Notes: generated by a model not told the origin, from the letters alone. Numbered from the stretch's first letter, positions 1 through 8,068 are shown. The stretch: DNA of 64,000 nt from JACDBE01 sp963714055 (GCA_963714055.1 OY970227.1:1426001-1490000), one strand, 5' to 3'. Numbers and translations are program-made.

Positions 1-10
1 CACAAAGTGC

Positions 11-39
11 TTGCAAATGTACGCACAGCGTGTTACATT
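11..39 (+). promoter_or_regulatory. Sigma-70-type promoter of the XRE/HbhA-like operon
   Basis: A -35 box TTGCAA at 11-16 and a -10 box TACATT at 34-39 are separated by exactly 17 bp. A transcript starting 7-8 bases after the -10 box would begin at or beside the GTG at 47, which is the best start codon of the regulator. No Shine-Dalgarno sequence precedes that GTG, so the message is probably leaderless. Inferred from sequence only. Confidence 0.55.
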
Positions 40-46
40 GCGAGCA

Positions 47-394
47 GTGAGACAGCCACTGACCGATCTCGGTGAGTTCATTCGAGACCAAAGAGAGCGC
101 AGCGCCATGTCGTTGCGCAAACTGGCGGCCAACGCCGGGATCTCGAACCCGTACCTCAGCCAGATCGAGCGGGGCCTCCGACGTCCGTCGGCGGAGATCC
201 TGAAGTCTCTGGCAAGGGCGCTGTCGATCTCGGCGGAATCGCTCTACGAGCGGGCCGGCCTGCTCGAGGGCACCGAGCGTCCGACGGTGGTCCAAGCGAT
301 CAACACGGACGACGAGCTGAACCAATCCCAGAAACAGGCGCTCATCCAGATCTACGCGAGCTTCGTAGGCGCCATCCAGGAGGAACAACCATGA
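47..394 (+). CDS. XRE-family helix-turn-helix regulator
   Basis: A small DNA-binding regulator of about 115 residues. The HTH_3 fold lies at about residues 8-62, with the recognition-helix region SNPYLSQIERG typical of XRE proteins that precede HbhA-like genes. The C-terminal half is a short helical segment ending QEEQP. I chose GTG at 47 because the homologous N-terminus (RQPLTDLGEFIRDQR) begins there and because the promoter at 11-39 places the transcript start at that codon. TTG at 11 and ATG at 17 are in frame, but they overlap the promoter. Its stop overlaps the next start (ATGA at 391), so the two are translationally coupled, as in the known mycobacterial pair Rv0474-hbhA. It probably controls its own operon. 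No operator was identified with confidence. Confidence 0.85.
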   Translation: MRQPLTDLGEFIRDQRERSAMSLRKLAANAGISNPYLSQIERGLRRPSAEILKSLARALSISAESLYERAGLLEGTERPTVVQAINTDDELNQSQKQALIQIYASFVGAIQEEQP

Positions 395-903
395 AGAACC
401 AGAAGGAAACGGCTACCAAGGCGGTCCACGCCAGCCTCGGTGCGCCCGTCGTGATCACCCGTCGGGTGCGTCACATCGGCGGCGAGCAGCTCAGGGAGCT
501 CCGCGAGAGGCTCGCCGGCTACTCCGAGAAGCTGACCGCCACGGCGCAGGACCTGGTCGACGAGTACGCCGTCGAAGGCGAGAAGGTGGCCAAGCAGATC
601 CGCGGCAACACCGTCGTCGAGGAGCTGCAGCACCGGGTCGACCTGGACAAGGTCACCGACCGGGTCGAGAAGCTGCGCGACCAGCTCGAGGCTGCCATGC
701 AGAGCTGGCGGGAGAGCTTCAACCCCGGAGAGGCCAAGGAAGCCGCCACGAAGGTCGCCGTCGAGGCCGAGGAGACCAAGACGGTCCCGGCTGCCAAGCG
801 CCCGGCGAAGGCGACGGGCACCGGCACCACCGCCCGGAAGCCCGCCGCCCGCAAGCCGGCTACCAAGTCCTCCACGACCAAGGCGACCACCGCCTCCAAC
901 TGA
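391..903 (+). CDS. HbhA-like coiled-coil protein with basic Ala/Lys tail
   Basis: 170 residues. Residues about 25-115 are charged and heptad-like and predict a long coiled coil (QLRELRERLAGYSEKLTA and following). The last about 45 residues are a low-complexity Ala/Lys/Pro/Thr tail with repeated AARKPA-type blocks. This resembles mycobacterial heparin-binding hemagglutinin HbhA and phasin-like proteins, which are surface- or lipid-body-associated in that genus. There is no signal peptide, as in HbhA. The ATG overlaps the upstream regulator's stop by 4 bp. Gene order regulator-hbhA matches mycobacteria, which supports orthology of the pair. Whether it is an adhesin, a phasin or a nucleoid-associated protein here is unknown. 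Confidence 0.7.
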   Translation: MKNQKETATKAVHASLGAPVVITRRVRHIGGEQLRELRERLAGYSEKLTATAQDLVDEYAVEGEKVAKQIRGNTVVEELQHRVDLDKVTDRVEKLRDQLEAAMQSWRESFNPGEAKEAATKVAVEAEETKTVPAAKRPAKATGTGTTARKPAARKPATKSSTTKATTASN

Positions 904-917
904 CCGACTTTGCGTGA

Positions 918-951
918 GCCGGGGGCGGTACCTCCCTTCCCGCCCCCCGGC
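918..951. terminator. GC-rich stem-loop after the HbhA-like gene
   Basis: Arms GCCGGGGGCGG at 918-928 and CCGCCCCCCGGC at 940-951 pair fully, with one bulged C. It starts 15 bp after the stop codon. There is no U tract, which is usual in high-GC actinobacteria. Confidence 0.5.
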
Positions 952-961
952 ACCGCAAGAC

Positions 962-992
962 GAAGCGCCCCGGTCCCTGACCGGGGCGCTTC
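962..992. terminator. Bidirectional terminator hairpin
   Basis: A perfect 13-bp stem (GAAGCGCCCCGGT at 962-974, complement at 980-992) with a 5-base loop. It lies between the HbhA-like gene on the plus strand and the convergent DUF4332 gene, so it can serve both. Confidence 0.75.
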
Positions 993-1063
993 CGCGTCCT
1001 CAGGGCGACGGGGCGGTAGTCGGTGCGTGCTCCTCGACGTGCCGGCGGCGCCGAGCCCTCTCG

Positions 1064-1468
1064 TCAGTGCTTGACGACAGGGTCGAGGGTCTTGGCGTGG
1101 TCGACCCACCTGGCCACCATCGACTCGGTCGGGAGGCGCCGGACCAGCCGCTTGGCCGTGTTGATCTCGACCATCGTCGACAGCAGGTTGGCCGGGTTGC
1201 GCCGCCGCAGCTCCTTGACGGTGTCGACCCCTGCGGACTCGAGGAGCCCGGAGTACTCCTCCCCGACGCCTTTCACCCGGAACAGGTCGGCCCGGTTGAC
1301 CCAGCTGAGGATGAGCTGCTCGTTGATGCCGGTGGCGGCGGCGAGCTCTGCCCTGCCCTTGCGGGTGGCGCCCTGCTTCAACAACGCCTCCGTGGTGCGG
1401 ATCCGGCCCTTCCTCAGCTTCGTGGCGAGCCTGTGTTCGATCCCCTCGATCGCGTCGATGGAGGGCAT
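1064..1468 (-). CDS. DUF4332-type helix-hairpin-helix protein
   Basis: 134 residues starting MPSIDAIEGIE. It has two HhH-like segments: IEGIEHRLATKLRKGRIRT near the N-terminus and LFRVKGVGEEYSGLLESAGV at about residues 62-82. A conserved C-terminal stretch follows (LRRRNPANLLSTMVEIN). This pattern matches DUF4332, whose members carry tandem helix-hairpin-helix units and are suspected to bind nucleic acid. No catalytic residues are evident. The ATG at 1468 has a good Shine-Dalgarno sequence (AAGGGAG). That sequence overlaps a perfect 16-bp palindrome at 1479-1494, so translation or transcription may be controlled there. The gene stands alone and converges on the XRE/HbhA-like operon. Confidence 0.7.
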   Translation of the reverse strand: MPSIDAIEGIEHRLATKLRKGRIRTTEALLKQGATRKGRAELAAATGINEQLILSWVNRADLFRVKGVGEEYSGLLESAGVDTVKELRRRNPANLLSTMVEINTAKRLVRRLPTESMVARWVDHAKTLDPVVKH

Positions 1469-1478
1469 TGGTTCCGCT

Positions 1479-1494
1479 CCCTTCCGCGGAAGGG
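1479..1494. promoter_or_regulatory. 16-bp perfect palindrome overlapping a ribosome binding site
   Basis: CCCTTCCGCGGAAGGG reads the same on both strands. On the minus strand its right half supplies the AAGGG of the Shine-Dalgarno sequence for the DUF4332 gene, starting 10 bases upstream of the ATG. It could be an operator or, in RNA, a fold that hides the ribosome binding site. The role is inferred. Confidence 0.4.
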
Positions 1495-1675
1495 ACGCTC
1501 TGCCGGCGTCCGCTCTGCTGCGGCGGGAGCATACCGGGAGGTGGACCCGCCGGGTCGGCCGAGCATGCCGGGACGCCGCCCGGTGGACCGCAGCCGGGCC
1601 GGCGGAGGCAGGCGCGTCCGCCGTCGAGGGCCCCATGAGGCGAATCCCCGGTGTGATACGCTGCCGCCCTCACAT

Positions 1676-1855
1676 AGACCGCCGAGCTCGACGAATGTCG
1701 AGGCGGGGGACCCATTGACCGGCTGACGTCACCGCACCAAGGTACGTCGATCCGGTGGCCCCCGGGGCGAATCCCGGTCACCTGACCGGGTAGGGCGACT
1801 TTCCTGCCCGAGCCCGACAGCTAACCCCGCAGGCGACAGAGGAAAGGGACAGGCT
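1676..1855 (+). promoter_or_regulatory. c-di-AMP riboswitch (ydaO-yuaA class)
   Basis: The leader carries the signature blocks of the ydaO-yuaA class in order: GGGGGACCCA at 1705-1714, GGGGCGAATCC at 1764-1774, then TAGGGCGACTTTCCTGCCCG from 1791, and GACAGCTAACC with CGCAGGCG near 1816-1835. It ends with AGGAAAG, which can pair with CTTTCCT in the preceding block. This class senses cyclic di-AMP and usually turns off K+ transport or cell-wall genes when ligand is high. A stem GGCGGCTCC/GGAGTCGCC at 1875-1896, downstream of the aptamer, is a possible expression platform. Its target is the CPA2 antiporter gene just downstream, which fits c-di-AMP's known link to potassium balance. Confidence 0.85.
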
Positions 1856-1944
1856 TGTACCGTGTCGTCATCGCGGCGGCTCCTCTCGGAGTCGCCCGGT
1901 TGCTGACATCCGTCGCCGATCGTAGGGCCCGGGATTCGGATGCC

Positions 1945-4548
1945 ATGAGCACCGGCAACCGCCGCGTCGTTCGCCTCCTCGCCTACTCCAGCATCTTCGT
2001 GGTGCTCGCCCTCGGGCTCGTGACCGTTCTACCGGCGGGCAACCAGATCGACGCGGCGCCCCAGGTCCCACCGGTGGGCATCGTCGAGGGCGCCGGGGCG
2101 GACTGCCTCGGAACCCGAGTCGCCACCGTCCAGTCCGGCGTGTTCCTCGACCTTCACATCCCGGGCACCCACGGGGCGGGTGACGAGGACATCGGCGAGC
2201 GGTTGGTCGGAGGGCAGCTCGACCGGCTCAGCGGGAGCGGCTTGCTCGAGGGCCAATGCACCGCCGACGGGGCCTGGGAAGGCGCGCCAGTCTCCTACCG
2301 GGTGATCGTTTCCGACGAGGGTGTGATCGCCGGGGACCTCGAGGTGCAGGGCGAGCGGTTGGCGGCGACCATCTACCCGCAGACCGAGGCGCCGGCAGGA
2401 ACCGATGCCGGCGAAGCGCTCGCCGGCGGAGAGCTCCTCGCCCGGCTACTGCTGGCGGTGGCCGTCATCATCCTCGCCGCCCGGCTGCTCGGGTCCCTCT
2501 TCGCCCGCATCAACCAACCTCGGGTGATCGGCGAGATCGTCGCCGGGATCCTGCTCGGTCCCAGCCTGCTCGGGGTCGTGTTCCCCGAGGTCACCCTGTT
2601 CCTGTTCCCGGCGTCCGTCACCGGCGTGCTGGGCACCTTCGCCCAGTTCGGGTTGATCTTCTTCATGTTCCTCATCGGGCTCGAGCTCGACCATGCCATG
2701 ATCCGCGGCTCGGGCCACACCGCGGTGATGATCAGCCACTACTCGATCGTGGTTCCGTTCACGCTCGGGTTGGCGGCGGCATTGGTCGTGTACCCGATGG
2801 TGGGGAGCGGCGACTTCACCGGGTTCGCCCTGTTCATGGGGGCGTCGATGGCGATCACCGCGTTCCCGGTACTGGCCCGGATCCTCACCGACACCGGGCT
2901 CCACCGCACCAGGATCGGGGCGCTGGCGATCACCTGCGCCGCCGTCGACGACGTCACCGCCTGGTGCATCCTGGCGGTGGTGGTCGCCATCGTGAACGCG
3001 GCGGCGGTCACCGATGCGGTGGTGACGGTGGTGCTGGCGATGGCGTTCGTGACGGTGATGGTCATGGTGGTCCGGCCGCTCGCCGCCCGCGTCCTGGCGG
3101 TGCACGAGCGCCGCGACCGGCTCGGCCCTGCGGTCATGTCGGCGCTCATCGTCGGCCTGTTCCTGTCAGCGTGGGCAACTGAGGCCATCGGGATCCACGC
3201 CATCTTCGGCGCCTTCATGTTCGGGGCGATCCTCCCCAGGTCGCGCACCATCGTCGCCCACATCAGCGAGCGCCTCGAGGACCTCACCGTCCTGTTCCTG
3301 CTGCCGGTGTTCTTCGCCGTGGTCGGGCTCTCCACCCAGATCGGGCTGGTGTCCGGAGCCCAGATGTGGGCGCTCGCCGGGCTGATCATCGCCATCGCAA
3401 TCACCGGCAAGATCGGCGGATCGGTCATCGCCGGGCTGGCCGCCGGGGAGACGTTCCGGACCTCGAGCATCATCGGCGTGCTCATGAATGCCCGAGGTAT
3501 CACCGAGATCGTGATCCTCACCATCGGGCGCAGCCTCGGCGTCATCTCGCCTGCGCTGTTCACGATCATGGTCCTGATGGCGCTGGTCACCACCTTCATG
3601 ACCACACCTCTGCTCTCCTGGCTCTACCCCCGGCGACAGGTCGACGCCGACCTGGCCGCCCTCGAGGTCGGCGAGCTGGCGGTGGCGGCTTCCGGCGCCG
3701 AGGCCGGGAATGGGCAGATCCATGTCACCTCCGGGATCGAGCGCCTCATGGTGGGGGTCACCGACCCGGTGATCGCCGAGCCCCTGCTGCACCTGGTCGG
3801 CTGGATGCGACGTCCCGACGGCGGGCGCCCCCGGGTCTTCCTCGCCAGCGTGGTCCGTCCGGCGGGTCACGAGCAGCTTCGAGCGAACCTCTCCGACATC
3901 GAGGACGAGGCCACCGACGCCGCCCTGCGCCTGGCACCGGCCCGGGACCAGCTCGAGGCCGCCGGGATGGCCTCCGAGGTCGTCGCCGTCGTCGGCATCG
4001 ACCCGTCCGAGGAGCTGTGGAGGCTGGCCGCTCATCACGATGTCGGGACGCTGGTGATCGGCTCCCATGAGGCGTATCTCGGCTTCAGGCCGCTGGGCGG
4101 CGTCGCCGGGCAACTGCTCCGCGACGCACCGTGCGACGTGGCGGTGCTGGTCGGCATGGATGCCTCCCGCTACTCGGTCACCGCGCCCATCGGCGTCTGG
4201 TACCGCGGTGCCGGCCCGGACACGGCGCCGCTGCACATGGCCGCCTCCATCGCCCGGGGCACCGGTGAGCGGCTCCGGGTCATCTCCCCGGTGCCGGTCG
4301 AGTTGCCACCCCTGGGGGTCGACGTCGAGGAGATCACCCTCCGGGAGCCCACGGTCGCCGCCGCCCTCGATGCCGTTGGCGGCACGTCGTTGATGGTGGT
4401 GGCGCCGCCGGGCGCGCTGGAGGGCGTGCTCCCTGCATTGCGGGAGGCGGTGATGGAGCGGGCCTGGGTGCCGGTGCTGTTGGTCCGTGGCGCCCTCCTC
4501 GCCGCGGACCGCACCGAGGACGTCCGCGAGGACAGTGCCGCTTCCTGA
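1945..4548 (+). CDS. CPA2-family cation/proton antiporter with USP tail
   Basis: A membrane antiporter of about 867 residues. After a first transmembrane segment (residues about 10-28) there is an extracytoplasmic domain of about 140 residues. About 12 membrane spans of the Na+/H+ exchanger fold follow (INQPRVIGEIVAGILLGPS, FFMFLIGLELD, AVDDVTAWCILA, GIHAIFGAFMFGAI, NARGITEIVILTIG), as in KefB/CPA2 proteins. The C-terminal about 280 residues hold two universal-stress-protein-like domains (VGTLVIGSHEAYLGF...DAPCDVAVLVG is the clearest). It probably moves K+ or Na+ against H+. I prefer ATG at 1945. An in-frame TTG at 1855 has a good Shine-Dalgarno sequence but would place the start inside the riboswitch leader. 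Expression is probably controlled by c-di-AMP. Confidence 0.85.
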   Translation: MSTGNRRVVRLLAYSSIFVVLALGLVTVLPAGNQIDAAPQVPPVGIVEGAGADCLGTRVATVQSGVFLDLHIPGTHGAGDEDIGERLVGGQLDRLSGSGLLEGQCTADGAWEGAPVSYRVIVSDEGVIAGDLEVQGERLAATIYPQTEAPAGTDAGEALAGGELLARLLLAVAVIILAARLLGSLFARINQPRVIGEIVAGILLGPSLLGVVFPEVTLFLFPASVTGVLGTFAQFGLIFFMFLIGLELDHAMIRGSGHTAVMISHYSIVVPFTLGLAAALVVYPMVGSGDFTGFALFMGASMAITAFPVLARILTDTGLHRTRIGALAITCAAVDDVTAWCILAVVVAIVNAAAVTDAVVTVVLAMAFVTVMVMVVRPLAARVLAVHERRDRLGPAVMSALIVGLFLSAWATEAIGIHAIFGAFMFGAILPRSRTIVAHISERLEDLTVLFLLPVFFAVVGLSTQIGLVSGAQMWALAGLIIAIAITGKIGGSVIAGLAAGETFRTSSIIGVLMNARGITEIVILTIGRSLGVISPALFTIMVLMALVTTFMTTPLLSWLYPRRQVDADLAALEVGELAVAASGAEAGNGQIHVTSGIERLMVGVTDPVIAEPLLHLVGWMRRPDGGRPRVFLASVVRPAGHEQLRANLSDIEDEATDAALRLAPARDQLEAAGMASEVVAVVGIDPSEELWRLAAHHDVGTLVIGSHEAYLGFRPLGGVAGQLLRDAPCDVAVLVGMDASRYSVTAPIGVWYRGAGPDTAPLHMAASIARGTGERLRVISPVPVELPPLGVDVEEITLREPTVAAALDAVGGTSLMVVAPPGALEGVLPALREAVMERAWVPVLLVRGALLAADRTEDVREDSAAS

Positions 4549-4566
4549 GTAAGGCGTTCGTGAAGA

Positions 4567-4609
4567 ACCGGGGCCGCCCCTCCGTGCTACGTCGGAGGGG
4601 CGGCCCGGT
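4567..4609. terminator. Bidirectional terminator hairpin
   Basis: A 17-bp GC-rich stem with one bulged G (ACCGGGGCCGCCCCTCCG at 4567-4584 against its complement at 4593-4609). It lies 18 bp after the antiporter gene and between convergent genes. Confidence 0.75.
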
Positions 4610-4647
4610 CCACTCTCCCGGGGTCCCCGACGCGTACTCCTACTACG

Positions 4648-5478
4648 TCACGACACGGGCTTACGCGCCCTGAGCGAGTACATGAGCGGCGGCACCGGCA
4701 TGCCCTCGGGCAGCCGGTAGATGCCGTCGGGAAGGCGCTCGAGGAAGTCCCAGCGGGGGAACAACGTGTGGTCGTGCTCGTGGAACATCTCCACGACCAG
4801 CCCCCGGTCGAGCAGGACGGAGACCACCTCGGAGAGCGGGTGCATCCACTCGTAGGTGACGTTGTGCACGGTGTCTGCGTCGAGGTCGGCGTACGTCCCC
4901 GGGTCGTCGAATCGGATCGGGTCCGTTCCGAAGTAGGAGTACTCGACGGTGAGGTCGTCGTCGCCGAGGATGTCGGCGACGGGGTGGAACTCGCTCAGGT
5001 AGAGGAAGCCGCCGGGACGGAGCAGGTCGTCGACCACCGCAGCCCATCGAGCCAGGTCGGGCAGCCAGATGAGGGCGCCCAGCCCGGTGTAGACGACGTC
5101 GAAGGTGCGGCCGCCGAACGAGCCGACGGCGTCGTACACGTCGGCGGTGACGAACTCGGCGTGGATCCCCATCTCGGCGGCGAGCCGACGGGCGGCCGAC
5201 ACCGCCGCCTCGGAGAAGTCGAGCCCGGCCACCCGCGCACCCCGCCTCGCCCACTCCAGGGTGTCGACTCCGAAGTGGCACTGCAGGTGCACCAGGTCGA
5301 GCCCGGTGACGTCGCCGACCTCGTCGATCTCGAACGCCTCCAAGCCGACTCGACCGGCCTTGAAGCCGGCGACGTCGTAGAAGGCGCTGTCGACGTGGAT
5401 GGGGACCCGCTCGTCCCACATGGCGCGGTTGAAGGCGATCATCTCGCCCTCGGTCGGGGCGGTCTCCTCCGAGGTCAC
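4648..5478 (-). CDS. Class I SAM-dependent methyltransferase
   Basis: 276 residues. The Rossmann-like SAM site is clear: LVHLQCHFGVDTLEWARRG is motif I, with the usual DxGCGxG replaced by an LQCHFG variant. VAGLDFSEAAVSAA follows, then FDVVYTGLGALIWLPDL and LLRPGGFLYLSEFHP. The LQCHFGxDTLxWAxxGAxVxGxDFS pattern belongs to a family of small-molecule methyltransferases of unknown substrate, common in actinobacteria. The GTG start at 5478 overlaps the stop of the upstream lipoprotein gene (GTGA), so the two are translationally coupled. A functional link to that membrane protein is therefore likely but undefined. An internal ATG (MIAFNRAMWDER) is a possible alternative start. Confidence 0.8.
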   Translation of the reverse strand: MTSEETAPTEGEMIAFNRAMWDERVPIHVDSAFYDVAGFKAGRVGLEAFEIDEVGDVTGLDLVHLQCHFGVDTLEWARRGARVAGLDFSEAAVSAARRLAAEMGIHAEFVTADVYDAVGSFGGRTFDVVYTGLGALIWLPDLARWAAVVDDLLRPGGFLYLSEFHPVADILGDDDLTVEYSYFGTDPIRFDDPGTYADLDADTVHNVTYEWMHPLSEVVSVLLDRGLVVEMFHEHDHTLFPRWDFLERLPDGIYRLPEGMPVPPLMYSLRARKPVS

Positions 5479-7442
5479 ACGATCCCACCGACCACGGCGC
5501 CGGCGGCCAGCAGGGCCAGGTACGACCCGATTCCGCCGACGATGACCACCAGCCTGAGCCAGACCGGGACCCGCGACCGGCCGACAACGAAGTAGGCGAT
5601 CACCCCGACGAACGGGATCAGCAGGGAGACGAGCACCCAGGCGATCGAGCCACCGGTGGAGATGTCGTCGTCCCGCCACCGTTGCAGGATGTCCACCACC
5701 GCCAGGGCGAGCAGGGCGGCGAACAGCATGAAGGGCAGGACGTAGGCCCACAGCCCGAAGAAGACCGACCACGCCGTGGTCGCCAGTTGGACACCGAACA
5801 CGCTGGGTCCTTTCGTTGCGGAGACGACGATGCCGTCGTCGAGTTCAGGGACGGAGATCTCGTCGAGATCGGGCATGGCCGCCTCGTAGACGGCGACGGC
5901 CGGATGCACGGGAGCGCTGGCCCCACCGGGCATCTGTGGTTGGGGACCGGGCTCGGGAGCCTCGCCGTGGTCGACGTCGGGGAGCCCGCCGGTGCTGCCG
6001 TCGGCGAGCCGGCCCAGGCTCTCGGTGGTCGACCCGAGCGCCCACCGGTTGGGGAGCCGGAGGCCGTCGCAGCTCTGGAACGTCTCCAGCCCGACCGGGG
6101 CGGTCACCACGTCACCCCCTCCTGAGGTGTTGCCGGTGAAGCAATTGCCCGACCCGGCCGGCCCGGCGAGGGCGATGTCGGCCGCCCCGGACCCCTCGAT
6201 GACATTGGTCGACACCACGTTGTCCGAGCTCAGCCAGAAGTTCTCGTCGAGTTGGGGGAAGATGGCGATGCCGTTGGTGGCGCTGTTCACCACCCGGTTC
6301 TTGGTGACCGTGATCTCGTTGCCACCGGCGACGAGGATGCCGTTGCCGTAGGCCGACCAGGCGGCGTTGCGCCCGGGGGCCCCGTCGACACCCTGGTCGT
6401 GCACCAGGTTCCCGGCGATGGTGAGGCGCTCGACCGGCGGCAGCAGCTCGGAGTCGAGGGTGTTGGGGACGATCCCGGCGATGTTGTTGCGCCACACGGA
6501 GTCGACCAACCACAGGTCACCGGAGGCGTTGGTGCCCGAGTAGCCGAGACCGTTCCATTCGGACACGACATCAGTGATCACCGCCCGGCACGGATCGCAC
6601 TGGCCGATGTAGAAGCCGGAGTCCCAGGACCCCGAGGCGTACGAGTGCTCGAAGAGCCCGTCGATCGAGTCGAAGGCGTAGATGCCGTACACGTCGGCGT
6701 GGATGCTGGTGACGTACGAGGCCCGGTATCCCTCGACCGACGACCAGAAGACCCCGTTCCCCGTGGTGTTGCGCACCGTCAGGTTCTCCACTGCCACGCC
6801 GTCGGCGCCGATCACGTTGATCCCATTGGCCCGCTCGAACCCGCCGTCGATGATCACCTCGTTGCGGTCGGTGCCCCGGATGACCAGGCCGGGGGTGGTG
6901 ACGTCGACCTGCTCGGGATAGATGCCCGGCTCGATGAGGACCAGGTCGCCGGGGTCGGCGGCATCGACGGCATCCGAGATCGTCGGGTAGTCGGCCGGGA
7001 CGTGCCTGGTGGTACCGGTCCACTCCTCCGGTGGCGGAGCGGGCGGCTCTCCGTCGACCGGGACATAGGCCTGGTCCATGTCGCCTACAACCAGGGTGGC
7101 CACCATGCCCTCCCCGTCGGTGGAGTGGAACGTGCAGAAGTACTCGTAGGTGCCGGCGGTGTCGTAGGTCAGCCGCACCGAGTCGCCGTTCTCCATGGCG
7201 AGCGCCCCGAACGCCTCTTCGGTGGACCACGACCCGTCGGCGGCGACGGCGTTGTGCGGGGCCCGACCATCGTTGGTGAACTCGACGGTCCCCCCAATGT
7301 CGATGCGGGTCAGGTCCCGCCCGTAGACGTTGTCCAGCATTGCGATGTGGGCCACGCCCTCGTCGTCCTCACCACCGCAGGCCACGGCGACGGCGATCAC
7401 CATGCCCACCAGCAGCCACCAGCGCACGGTGCTCCTCACCAT
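5475..7442 (-). CDS. Lipoprotein: cupredoxin + beta-helix + PLDc_N-like membrane tail
   Basis: About 655 residues in three parts. First, a lipoprotein signal with lipobox VAVAC, then a plastocyanin-like domain (residues about 25-115) with a full type 1 copper set: His in APHNAV, Cys and His in FCTFH, and Met in GEGM. Second, a right-handed beta-helix (about 145-470) that opens HVPADYPTISDAVDAADPGD and continues with PbH1-type turns such as VIGADGVAVENLTVRNTTGN, resembling NosD-like and DUF1565 folds. Third, about three C-terminal membrane spans, including WVLVSLLIPFVGVIAYFVVG, the phospholipase D nuclease N-terminal (PLDc_N) signature. The protein would sit on the outer face of the membrane, anchored at both ends. 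ATG at 7442 is preferred over GTG at 7454. Its role is unknown; copper handling is a guess. Confidence 0.75.
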   Translation of the reverse strand: MVRSTVRWWLLVGMVIAVAVACGGEDDEGVAHIAMLDNVYGRDLTRIDIGGTVEFTNDGRAPHNAVAADGSWSTEEAFGALAMENGDSVRLTYDTAGTYEYFCTFHSTDGEGMVATLVVGDMDQAYVPVDGEPPAPPPEEWTGTTRHVPADYPTISDAVDAADPGDLVLIEPGIYPEQVDVTTPGLVIRGTDRNEVIIDGGFERANGINVIGADGVAVENLTVRNTTGNGVFWSSVEGYRASYVTSIHADVYGIYAFDSIDGLFEHSYASGSWDSGFYIGQCDPCRAVITDVVSEWNGLGYSGTNASGDLWLVDSVWRNNIAGIVPNTLDSELLPPVERLTIAGNLVHDQGVDGAPGRNAAWSAYGNGILVAGGNEITVTKNRVVNSATNGIAIFPQLDENFWLSSDNVVSTNVIEGSGAADIALAGPAGSGNCFTGNTSGGGDVVTAPVGLETFQSCDGLRLPNRWALGSTTESLGRLADGSTGGLPDVDHGEAPEPGPQPQMPGGASAPVHPAVAVYEAAMPDLDEISVPELDDGIVVSATKGPSVFGVQLATTAWSVFFGLWAYVLPFMLFAALLALAVVDILQRWRDDDISTGGSIAWVLVSLLIPFVGVIAYFVVGRSRVPVWLRLVVIVGGIGSYLALLAAGAVVGGIV

Positions 7443-7462
7443 CACCGGGCACACTATGCAGG

Positions 7463-7604
7463 GTCATTCCCGCCGTGCTGCGCACGGCTCCTCCCGCATG
7501 TGGGGACCCCAACCCCACAGCGGGCCGTCACGTCATTCCCGCCGTGCTGCGCACGGCTCCTCCGCGTGCGACGTGGGAGCCCCAGCCCCACAACGGGCCG
7601 GCAC
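7463..7604. repeat. Two tandem copies of a REP-like palindromic element
   Basis: Copies at 7463-7531 and 7532-7604 share an identical stretch of about 31 bases at their left ends. Each starts with a hairpin CCGTGC-tgc-GCACGG. Copy 1 follows with CCCGC-a-TGTGGGG...CCCCACA-GCGGG. Related elements lie near 15160-15227 and 18220-18270, always between genes. The pair separates two divergently transcribed genes. Confidence 0.7.
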
Positions 7605-7660
7605 GTCGCCAGAGGCAACCCGTCGATATAGGCTCGACGCCGTCTGATCACGAGGTGCGA

Positions 7661-8068
7661 GTGTCGGAGGCGGAGAACCGGCGGATGCTGGCGCGGTACG
7701 TCGCAGAGGTGTGGGACGCCGCCGACCCCGAAGCCGTGCGCATCTTCGCCGGACCCGGCTACCGCCGCCACACGTCCGGATCGTCCGAGCCCCTGGGCGT
7801 CGATGCGCAGGTGCAGCGGCTGGTCGCTCTGCGGGCCGCCTTCCCCGACATGACGCTGACCATCGACGACGTGGTCGCCGAGGGGGACCGGGTGGCGTTC
7901 CGGGGGACGCTGCGGGGGACCCACCGCGGCGAGTTCCTCGGCGTCGCGGCGACCGGCCGGACCGTCGCCGTCGCCATCCTGGACATCATCCGCGTCGAGG
8001 GCGGCCTCATCGCCGAGCACTGGGGCGGCCCGGACCTCCACGACCTCGCCCGCCAGCTCGAAGGGTGA
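7661..8068 (+). CDS. SnoaL-like / ester cyclase family protein
   Basis: 135 residues with an NTF2-like fold typical of SnoaL polyketide-cyclase relatives. It has an N-terminal helix (RMLARYVAEVWDAADPEAVRIF), a central FPDMTLTIDDVVAEGDRVAFRGTLRGTHRGEFLGVAATGR segment, and the closing IIRVEGGLIAEHWGGPDL. The order and spacing match the ester-cyclase group; the exact reaction cannot be read from sequence. GTG at 7661 has GAGG 5 bases upstream. The in-frame GTG at 7655 is less well placed. The gene stands alone, behind the REP-like pair and convergent with the acyl-CoA dehydrogenase gene. Confidence 0.7.
   Translation: MSEAENRRMLARYVAEVWDAADPEAVRIFAGPGYRRHTSGSSEPLGVDAQVQRLVALRAAFPDMTLTIDDVVAEGDRVAFRGTLRGTHRGEFLGVAATGRTVAVAILDIIRVEGGLIAEHWGGPDLHDLARQLEG

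Noticed and set aside
519..1781. A 420-codon minus frame spanning the HbhA-like and DUF4332 regions
   Set aside because: It crosses two terminator hairpins and the true DUF4332 gene in another frame, and is low-complexity Arg/Pro/Gly.
7624..7629. GATATA as a -10 box of the SnoaL-like gene
   Set aside because: No -35-like sequence lies at a suitable distance, so it is not listed as a promoter.
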